DNA from: Pedobacter chitinilyticus
GTDB lineage: Bacteria > Bacteroidota > Bacteroidia > Sphingobacteriales > Sphingobacteriaceae
Direction of reading: 5' to 3'
Assembly: GCF_003313385.1 (NCBI RefSeq)
Contig: NZ_QMHN01000007.1
Span: 90,773-139,368, forward strand
DNA: 48,596 bases
The notes under the pieces were generated by a model. The model saw nothing but the letters and a program-made list of their open reading frames with translations, did not search any database and was not told the origin of the DNA. Shown here in pieces: positions 42,129-48,596 of the stretch (positions are counted from its first letter, which is position 1; each line of letters opens with the position of its first letter). The position numbers and the translations under genes were made by a program.

Positions 42129-44192
42129 TTATGGGATAATTTCGTATTGGTACATTACAAAGTCGTTGATTTTGGGTAGGCTTACTTCAATGCTGCCTGT
42201 TTTGCTTACCGTAGTGTTGATGGCCTTGCCATTGCCTAGCACTGGCGTACATTTTATTTGGGTGCCAGCGGGTAACCAAGTTTTCACGGCGCTTGTAGCA
42301 TTGGGTGTGTGTTCTCTATAAAAAATGAAGTAACCTTTGTTTCCGTTGATGGATTGAAAGCCTGTCCACGACCTGCCCGAAGGTTCATCGCCGATAGGCA
42401 AGATGATGCCTTTATGGAAATCGTGCTGTATCTTACGGTAAGCTTTAATCAGGTTTTTGATTTTTAGGGCCTCGGCAGGTAAGCCTGTTCCTTCAAACCA
42501 TGCCAAAGGCTGTGCGGCCATCGTAGTAGCAAATAAATAGTCGAAGGAGTAGTTGTTTGGCGCAAAAATGTCCTTGCCATATTTATCTGCATTGCGCCAC
42601 TTATTTAAAAACTCAATTTGCAGTTTCTCTGCGGGCACATATTTAGCCAGCTGCCATAAATTGCGTAGCGTCCAATAAGGGTAGTAGTTTTGCCAATCGG
42701 TATAGCGGTTTTCTAAGAATATGTTGCCATACTCGTTAAAGGTATAATAGCCTGCCCTTCTACCAGCGGTAGCATCTAAATTAAATACCACCTCGTGATT
42801 GGTTTTCTCCAACACGCCATCAAACAGTTTACGCAGGTTAATTTCCGACTGCTTGTTGGGAATAGCTAAACCATCTATTTTAAAGGTTCTGATGCCGTAG
42901 GTTTGGTATAAAGTGACCAAAGCATTCACGTCTTTCTCCCAATCGGCATAATCGTTTTGTACGCTAGGATTAAACCATAAGCAAATTTCTACACCTAACT
43001 CCTTACCTCGTTTTACAATGGGATGCAAACCGTTTGGATATTTAGCAGGATCGGGCTTCCAATAATCAGGGTTATCCCAAATGTTTTTAAAGGAGCCTTT
43101 AGCCAAGGCCGAGTTAGGGCTTTTGCCTACTTGCCATCCGTCGTCAATTTGGAAATGAGAGATCCCTAGTTCAGCCGCTTTCTCTACTTCCAGTAAACTG
43201 AACTTTTCATTTACTTTCGAGTCTTGGCTCCTATCGCCCCAAGTATTCATCATCACCATTTCATCACGCTGTGGCAATAACTTGCGCATGTTTTTCTGGT
43301 AGCTACGTAAGGCTTTCAGTTGTGCCAGTTCCGAGCCACTATACACGCCAATAACCCCGCCGTAGGCTTTGGTCCACTCCTCCGTCTTGATGTCGGCAGC
43401 GGTTAGGCCCAATCCACTCATGGTAAAATGGTTAAAGTCAGTGGTAAAATCGTAACCATGATAAGCTAATTGCACGCTAGAGGTTGGGGCTTCCTTTAAA
43501 AAGAAGAAACCACTGTTGTTTTCGTTATTGTGTGCCAATAGCAAATTCCCGCGATAGGTAGTTTTACGATAAGGGATAAACTTTCTTTCTTGGACAAGGT
43601 TATTGTTCCAATCGGTGACGTCAAAAAACTCCACAATGTTGGTTTGCCAGTGGAAACCATCCAGCTTGATTTGGTCGATGATGGCTGTAAGCTGCTGCGA
43701 TTTCATGTCTTCGGCGAACTCAATATTCTTCCTATCGGCGGCATTGGCTACTTTATTGTCTACTGGAAAATCGGCGCTTCCTTTTAAATAGATATCGCAA
43801 GCAATGGTTGGACTATTCTCGTAAATGCGATACACCTTTTTAACAGACAAAGTACCTGTGGTGAAGCTGATGGTTACCGTCAAATAGTTGGGATGAATGC
43901 TGGTTTCTTTGATTTCCTTTGCTTCGTAGCTTCCATTTGAGGCCACGGCGTCCTTAGTGATTTGAAAATCGGGGGTTTTCAACCTGTTGAACCATGTTTG
44001 TTGAGCCTGCTTATCGGTTAAACTGTAGGTCATAACGTTGCCTTTGTTCCAAAGAAACTTTCTTTCCATCCATTGGTTCCCTATCACTAGGGTATCCTTA
44101 TCTAATCGGCTGTAATAGCCACTATTTGCTTGGGCAGTGTACACTCCCAAAAACAATAGTGCTATCCATATACTTCTCCTTATTGGCTTCAT
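42129..44192 (-). CDS. Clan GH-D alpha-galactosidase-like glycoside hydrolase
   Basis: Predicted 687-residue exported enzyme (signal peptide ending TAQANS) of the melibiase / GH36 / GH27 clan. An N-terminal beta-supersandwich (about 25-300) precedes the barrel. The barrel has HFQIDDGWQ (D350-D351), LWFNPS, the nucleophile candidate D440 in FKIDGLA, and possible acid/base D499 (RYTDW). A C-terminal beta domain follows (TWLPAGTQ and KINDFVMYQYE). It differs from well-known GH36 enzymes and may belong to a less studied subgroup. Its placement 3 bp after the DUF4886 gene and 6 bp before GH97 shows tight coexpression. Two alpha-galactosidase-like enzymes side by side suggest alpha-galactosyl side chains. 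Confidence 0.85.
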   Translation of the reverse strand: MKPIRRSIWIALLFLGVYTAQANSGYYSRLDKDTLVIGNQWMERKFLWNKGNVMTYSLTDKQAQQTWFNRLKTPDFQITKDAVASNGSYEAKEIKETSIHPNYLTVTISFTTGTLSVKKVYRIYENSPTIACDIYLKGSADFPVDNKVANAADRKNIEFAEDMKSQQLTAIIDQIKLDGFHWQTNIVEFFDVTDWNNNLVQERKFIPYRKTTYRGNLLLAHNNENNSGFFFLKEAPTSSVQLAYHGYDFTTDFNHFTMSGLGLTAADIKTEEWTKAYGGVIGVYSGSELAQLKALRSYQKNMRKLLPQRDEMVMMNTWGDRSQDSKVNEKFSLLEVEKAAELGISHFQIDDGWQVGKSPNSALAKGSFKNIWDNPDYWKPDPAKYPNGLHPIVKRGKELGVEICLWFNPSVQNDYADWEKDVNALVTLYQTYGIRTFKIDGLAIPNKQSEINLRKLFDGVLEKTNHEVVFNLDATAGRRAGYYTFNEYGNIFLENRYTDWQNYYPYWTLRNLWQLAKYVPAEKLQIEFLNKWRNADKYGKDIFAPNNYSFDYLFATTMAAQPLAWFEGTGLPAEALKIKNLIKAYRKIQHDFHKGIILPIGDEPSGRSWTGFQSINGNKGYFIFYREHTPNATSAVKTWLPAGTQIKCTPVLGNGKAINTTVSKTGSIEVSLPKINDFVMYQYEIIP

Positions 44193-44195
44193 TGA

Positions 44196-45986
44196 TTAAT
44201 TCACTTGTTTTAGCTGTAAGGCATTAATATAGTAAAATCCGTAGGCGTTATTGTTGTTACTGCCTGCGGTAATGGTAATGGTAATTTCACCCGCAGTATT
44301 TGGTGCAACCTGTTCTGCACAGGCAATATTCGAAGTGTTATTGGCGGCATCAAGCAAGGCAATTACCTCGTTAGTTCCTTTTACGGTGTATTTGGTTTCC
44401 CTATTTTCGGTACCAGAATTAGCCCTTGACCCAAAGAAACATAGGCTGTATTTCTTAGCGGTGTTTAACCCCGTTAATTTCACCACGCTTTGGGTAACCG
44501 ATTTGCTCTCCCATACCGCTTTTGAATTGCCGTAATACGAATCGGAAGAAACACTGCTAGGCATATTTAACGAAGTATTGGTAGTGGTAGGCCCAGTTTG
44601 GTTGCGGTTGTTAAATCCCTCTACAATGGTAATGCTGATGTTGGTATTGGCGCCTACCTGATCTCTCAAATTAGCAATCGAGGTTCCTGCGGTATATTGA
44701 ACCAATGAGTTCCACTCTGAAGGTGTGGAGTTTCCGCCAAAGTTCACCAAGATTGGTTTGGTAAAATCGGAAGTGCCGCCCCCCTGATAGTTCACCATTT
44801 GGGTCACCTCGTTAGGTTTTAATACGGCCAAATGCGCTGCGTTTTGTGCTATTTCGGTATGATAGTCGGACAAGGCCGATGGTTTGTAGGCATTGCCCAC
44901 TACGCTTTCCTTAAATATAGACTCGAACCAAGTACAGGCGGCAGTATATCGGCCAATGTTGATGTCCAAATGATATCCATCTCTGCAAAAGTTATCACCA
45001 ACAACACTAGTTCTTCCATTCTGAATGGCCGTACCCGCAGGCACTACCGTGTAAGTTGGGATCAGGTTTTTCGCTTGGATATAGGCATCTACTATGCCCG
45101 CATACATCTTATCCTGATTTTTATCGTAATTATTGAAAGCAGAATAGGTGGCGTTTTTTTGATAAGCCCATGTTTGGTGAAGCACATACTTTACACTTGG
45201 GTTAGTCGTCTTTGTTTTAACGTAGTTATACAAATCTACCAAAGGTGCAAAGGTGTTGAACAAGCCCGAGCTTGGACTTTCTTGTTGGAAACTGATGTAA
45301 TCCCAATTGTCATCGGCCAATGCCATGGCAATAGAGACATTAGCGGTAGTGGCTTTAATGCCCTGTTGGTTAATTTTTCGGTAAGCATATGCATTGGCGT
45401 TGTTGCTAGCATTTTGCAAGTGCAGTGAAAGACTGGCACCGCCGATGTACAGGTTGCCAATCACGATTTTATGCCCACGCGAATTGGCCAATCCATATAA
45501 ATAAGACTCCAGTGCATCTTCGGAAAAGCTGTTGCCAATGGCCAAAATCTTTACAATCCCATCATCGGGCACAGGCTTTTCTTGTACTGTAATGAGGCAT
45601 GCCGCCAGCTTTTTACCCGAAGGGCCATAAAGGGCTACTTCCGTTTCGCCTTTGTTCTTTGCGGTAACATTGACAGAGAAATCGGCATTCACTTTAACAT
45701 CGGCAATTCTCGAATCGGCTACCTGCCATTTATATTCTGCATTGGGTGTGTTTACGGTTGGTGTAAAGTTTACGTTGATCTTTAGCTCATCGCCCTGCAT
45801 TAGTGTACTGGTTTCTTTGTCTAGTTTAACCGATACTTCGGGCGTTGGATTGTTTGCTGTTTTTGATTTTGAGCAGGAACCCATCCCTATGGTAAAAAGG
45901 ACGAGTAAAAAGTAGCAAAGCCATTTGCTCTGTTGCAAAAGGGTAAAGGCTTTGGCTTTAGGGTACAATGTTGGTGACATGATCAT
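44196..45986 (-). CDS. DUF4886 SGNH-hydrolase-like lipoprotein
   Basis: Predicted 596-residue lipoprotein. A long N-region, hydrophobic stretch and lipobox IGMGSC38 are seen. An Ig-like (Big2-type) domain at about 48-135 (SVKLDKETSTLMQGDELKI) is followed by the DUF4886 SGNH domain. The nucleophile candidate is S153 in IGNSFSEDALE, and D336-x-x-H339 in CRDGYHLDI gives the other triad members. A C-terminal beta-rich domain (about 400-596, ending AYGFYYINALQLK) may bind carbohydrate. The likely role is de-esterification (for example de-acetylation) of the polysaccharide at the cell surface. It follows the DUF4832 gene by 24 bp. Start codons at 45986 and 45980 are both possible. Confidence 0.85.
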   Translation of the reverse strand: MIMSPTLYPKAKAFTLLQQSKWLCYFLLVLFTIGMGSCSKSKTANNPTPEVSVKLDKETSTLMQGDELKINVNFTPTVNTPNAEYKWQVADSRIADVKVNADFSVNVTAKNKGETEVALYGPSGKKLAACLITVQEKPVPDDGIVKILAIGNSFSEDALESYLYGLANSRGHKIVIGNLYIGGASLSLHLQNASNNANAYAYRKINQQGIKATTANVSIAMALADDNWDYISFQQESPSSGLFNTFAPLVDLYNYVKTKTTNPSVKYVLHQTWAYQKNATYSAFNNYDKNQDKMYAGIVDAYIQAKNLIPTYTVVPAGTAIQNGRTSVVGDNFCRDGYHLDINIGRYTAACTWFESIFKESVVGNAYKPSALSDYHTEIAQNAAHLAVLKPNEVTQMVNYQGGGTSDFTKPILVNFGGNSTPSEWNSLVQYTAGTSIANLRDQVGANTNISITIVEGFNNRNQTGPTTTNTSLNMPSSVSSDSYYGNSKAVWESKSVTQSVVKLTGLNTAKKYSLCFFGSRANSGTENRETKYTVKGTNEVIALLDAANNTSNIACAEQVAPNTAGEITITITAGSNNNNAYGFYYINALQLKQVN

Positions 45987-46010
45987 ATTTGGTTTGGTTA
46001 GTTTTAATGG

Positions 46011-47573
46011 CTACTGCACTTCAAAATCATTCAACTTCACCCAGCCTTCTTCTGTGGTTTCGGCTTCTAATGCCAACTTAATGCCTGGCTCGTTCTCCTT
46101 GCTGGTATCTACAATGGCAACCGCCCAAGCATAATGGCCTGTTGGCAATGCCACCGCAGCATTTAACTCATAAGTCGTGGGTTTATCTTTTAACCAGTTT
46201 GAGGGCTCGCTATTCTTATCTACAAAAACCTGTTTTACTTTGCTTTTACCATCTAAAATGGCAAAGGCAACTTTATATTTATAATTCCATTGCGGGATGT
46301 TATTAGGGCAATAGCCCCAACCTTTGTTTTGCCAGCGGTGGGTAATTTGGGCTTTATCGCCTGATTTAATCTTGGTAGGCACACTCACCTGGTCTGGATA
46401 CAAACGGTAACCACCTTCGGACACGAAAGCCTGCACTAATGGAAACGATCTCTCAAACCACGAAGCAGTTTCGCCACCAGCTCTAAAGTCCATCATATTT
46501 ACTTTTGCTTCTGCCGATGCTTCGTATTCGCCCAATCGTACATCTTCGTCATGTCCCTGTCTGTATTTTTTGCTTGGGTCTTTCCAATAGCTATGGGTAC
46601 GCGAAGTGATCCAGCCGCCTTCCATAATAATAGGGCGCTTGTAATTCCATCGCTTCGCAAAATCTTTTTCCCAGTTTTGGTAATAACCCGTCATACCAAA
46701 GGCATCGTGGCGTAGGCTGTAGCCTTTATTAATGGCTTTTACCAATAATTTATCGCTATTGGTATTGGCTGGCGCCCAACTTTCGGGATGTCCCACCAAG
46801 CGATGGTAGTTGATGACTAAAGGAACCTTGGTGAAGGTGCGGGCATATAAATCGGTTACCCAATCTAGCACTTCTTCTTTTTGTTTTTCGGTGTTTGCTG
46901 GGGTGGCGGTCTTCGGGTCTTCGTATACCACAAAATGTGCTTCACCCCATTTGCCCAAACCATAGGCATCTATAAAAGAGGTTCGCTCGGGATCGTTAAA
47001 ATCCTTGGCTAATGCTTCTATGAATTTAGTATAGTACTTTCTAAAAATAGGATCTTGCGGGTATGGGGTTTGCCTATCGGGATGTTCGCTGTTTTCTACA
47101 TAATATTTAGCGCCTGCATCAAACACAAACTGTGGGGTGTTTTGTCCTTGGTCACGACCATCAACCACTATGCGGAAAGCAATGGGCAGTCCTCTTTTTT
47201 GTGCGCCTCTAATGAGCTGTCCTATTCTCGAGTTGGGATCGTTCCAAGTGTATACGCCTTCGCTAGGGTTTAAGGACGACCAACTGGTGCGCAGGTAACA
47301 GGCCGAAGCGTAATCGATAGGCTTTACTTTTTTGCCTAAGCTGGGCACCAAATATTCGCTATCCCAGTAAGATTCTTCGGCACTGCGGGCGGCATACATC
47401 ACCCAACCGTTTAAAGGGTTGCGTAATACGCTAACACTATCGTATGCAGGGCTTAGGGAAACATAATTGGCTTTAGGGTCAACATCGTTGCTTTGATCGT
47501 TTTTAAAAGCGGTGATGAAAACGGTAAGGCACACCAATGTGGTGAGTAGGGTATAAAGGTTTCTTTGGTTCAT
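46011..47573 (-). CDS. DUF4874/DUF4832 protein (paralogue B), lipobox Cys replaced
   Basis: Predicted 520-residue exported protein closely related to paralogue A at 15659-17224. Identical stretches include RNPLNGWVMY, FRIVVDGRDQG, NTPQFVFDAGAK and IDAYGLGKWGEAH. The N-terminal DUF4874 barrel-like part and C-terminal DUF4832 part are both complete. The signal sequence ends TVFITAF23KNDQ. In paralogue A the matching position is the lipobox Cys, and here the codon is TTT, one step from TGT. Lipidation is therefore unlikely. The start ATG at 47573 (MNQRNLY) is chosen over 47597. It is the first gene of the enzyme operon behind the third operator. The activity is unknown. Confidence 0.85.
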   Translation of the reverse strand: MNQRNLYTLLTTLVCLTVFITAFKNDQSNDVDPKANYVSLSPAYDSVSVLRNPLNGWVMYAARSAEESYWDSEYLVPSLGKKVKPIDYASACYLRTSWSSLNPSEGVYTWNDPNSRIGQLIRGAQKRGLPIAFRIVVDGRDQGQNTPQFVFDAGAKYYVENSEHPDRQTPYPQDPIFRKYYTKFIEALAKDFNDPERTSFIDAYGLGKWGEAHFVVYEDPKTATPANTEKQKEEVLDWVTDLYARTFTKVPLVINYHRLVGHPESWAPANTNSDKLLVKAINKGYSLRHDAFGMTGYYQNWEKDFAKRWNYKRPIIMEGGWITSRTHSYWKDPSKKYRQGHDEDVRLGEYEASAEAKVNMMDFRAGGETASWFERSFPLVQAFVSEGGYRLYPDQVSVPTKIKSGDKAQITHRWQNKGWGYCPNNIPQWNYKYKVAFAILDGKSKVKQVFVDKNSEPSNWLKDKPTTYELNAAVALPTGHYAWAVAIVDTSKENEPGIKLALEAETTEEGWVKLNDFEVQ

Positions 47574-48030
47574 TAATGGGTATCGTCTAGGGATCATTAG
47601 GGTTTCAGTTGGCTTTGATTAGGCATGCTTGTATAGCGCAAATGGCGATGGCATTGCTTAAGGGATTGGGGTTCAAAAAAAGACGAGTACAGGATTTTAA
47701 ACCTGTGGTATTTGGTTTCATACATTCACTTGGTTAGGTTAAACAGGGTTGGCAAAGCATTGCGCTATGCACCTCCCTGAAATACAAAAGTAGCCAACCC
47801 CGCCTTTGTCCATGGTATGGTTTTGTTCAGAAATGGTTCGTTTTTGTACAGAAAGAATGGGGAGGTTACTGGCAATTCATTCTTATCTGTAGTTTAGTTG
47901 GGGATTAGGGAACAGGGGCTAGGAGTTAGGGGTTAGTGGATAGTAGTTAGTGGATAGTGGTTAGTGCTGAGTAGGGAAATGTATTCCTTGCTCCCTACCT
48001 ATCAATGATAACCTAGCATACGCTCCTCGC
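47574..48030. promoter_or_regulatory. Upstream region of the enzyme operon and G-rich stretch
   Basis: No gene. The promoter/operator lies at 47785-47849, giving a predicted leader of about 205 nt. Beyond it, 47895-47975 is a G-rich run built on GTTAGTGGATAGT and GGGGTTAG words, a frequent intergenic filler pattern in such genomes. No start codon with coding character was found. Confidence 0.5.
47785..47849 (-). promoter_or_regulatory. HTCS-type operator and promoter for the enzyme operon
   Basis: Half-sites GGTATGGTTTTGTTC (47814-47828) and GGTTCGTTTTTGTAC (47835-47849) on the plus strand are 21 bp apart with an AGAAAT linker. CAAAAGTA (47785-47792) is TACTTTTG on the minus strand, 21 bp downstream of the operator, so the layout matches the other two promoters within one base. 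The first half-site is the most degenerate of the six. Confidence 0.72.
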
Positions 48031-48596
48031 CTGTCATTTCGAGTATCACGAGGATTCTCTAATAATACAAAGGAGATCCTTCGCTACCGAAGTGTCGGTA
48101 CAGGTAGCGCTCTGGATGACAAAAATGAACGGACAATGAACTAATGAACAATTGAACCAATGAACCAAAAAGCGAAGTTTAAAGATCTCTCCGCTACGGT
48201 CGAGATGACGGATATGAGTGGACTGTACTAATTACCTAATGAACAAGTGAACCAATGAACCAATAAGCACAATATCCTTAGCTATGCTCCCTACCTGTCA
48301 TTCCGAGTATAACGAGGAATCTCTAATAATACGAAGGAGATCCTTCGCTACCGAAGTGTCGGTATAGGTAGCGCTCTGGATGACAAACATGAACGGACAA
48401 TGAACTAATGAACAATTGAACCAATGAACCAAAAAGCGAAGTTTAAAGATCTCTCCGCTACGGTCGAGATGACGGACATGAGTGGACTGTACTAATTACC
48501 TAATGAACAAGTGAACCAATGAACCAATAAGCACAATATCCTTAGCTATGCTCCCTACCTGTCATTCCGAGTATAACGAGGAATCTCTAATAATAC
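48031..48596. repeat. 264-bp tandem repeat (two full units plus partial)
   Basis: Units begin at 48031, 48295 and 48559 (CTGTCATTYCGAGTATMACG), so the period is exactly 264 bp. The first two units differ at about seven positions by eye. The third unit runs off the window. Each unit is a composite of smaller dispersed repeats: the AAGATCTCTCCGCTACGG element also seen at 54-83, and two TGAACCAATGAACC runs. It shows no coding pattern. The end of the window may lie inside a longer array. Confidence 0.9.

Noticed and set aside
47895..47975. Functional G-quadruplex or telomere-like repeat
   Set aside because: G runs are mostly two bases and the words resemble ordinary intergenic filler; nothing links it to a gene.

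Overview
The window looks like chromosomal DNA of a Bacteroidota soil or freshwater bacterium, most likely a Pedobacter-like member of the Sphingobacteriaceae. The evidence is the SusC/SusD pairs, a hybrid two-component regulator, FecR/ECF-sigma-controlled TonB receptors, lipoprotein signals ending in xxC-K-K, TAnnTTTG promoter boxes, and many short dispersed intergenic repeats. No rRNA, tRNA, CRISPR array, transposase or phage gene was seen. This is inferred from sequence alone.

Left part (1-15.3 kb): repeat-rich DNA, an Hsp70/YegD-like ATPase, a translationally coupled RNA ligase plus HD-Pnk pair (a predicted RNA end-healing and sealing module), a secreted serine hydrolase with a TPR-like tail, and a 21-bp minisatellite whose units translate into a heptad pattern. 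Then come an ECF sigma / FecR anti-sigma / STN-type TonB receptor operon, a divergent second TonB receptor of the same non-SusC type, another serine hydrolase, and an XRE-DUF4870 membrane regulator.

Right part (15.66-47.6 kb): one very large polysaccharide utilisation locus (PUL), all on the minus strand. In transcription order it encodes a DUF4874/DUF4832 protein, an SGNH-type DUF4886 lipoprotein, a clan GH-D alpha-galactosidase-like enzyme, GH97, a GH2 beta-glucuronidase-like enzyme, a CE15-type glucuronoyl esterase, a second GH2, a free-standing GH35 C-terminal jelly-roll protein, GH3 and the HTCS sensor-regulator. A second unit has GH88 unsaturated glucuronyl hydrolase and a GH28-like beta-helix protein. 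A third has SusC, SusD, a SusE-like protein and a second DUF4874/DUF4832 paralogue.

The main regulatory discovery is a shared promoter architecture. A pair of 15-bp direct half-sites (consensus GGTTYGKTTTTGTAC on the plus strand), exactly 21 bp apart, lies 20-21 bp upstream of a TAGTTTTG/TACTTTTG -7 box in front of each of the three units (near 23.65, 26.35 and 47.8 kb). This is most simply the operator of the HTCS encoded inside the locus. The enzymes point to a glucuronate-rich heteropolysaccharide with alpha- and beta-galactosyl or glucosyl decorations and an ester. The lyase that would feed GH88 is not recognisable, which makes the divergent beta-helix protein and the two DUF4874/DUF4832 proteins the best candidates for new activities. 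The window ends in a near-perfect 264-bp tandem repeat.
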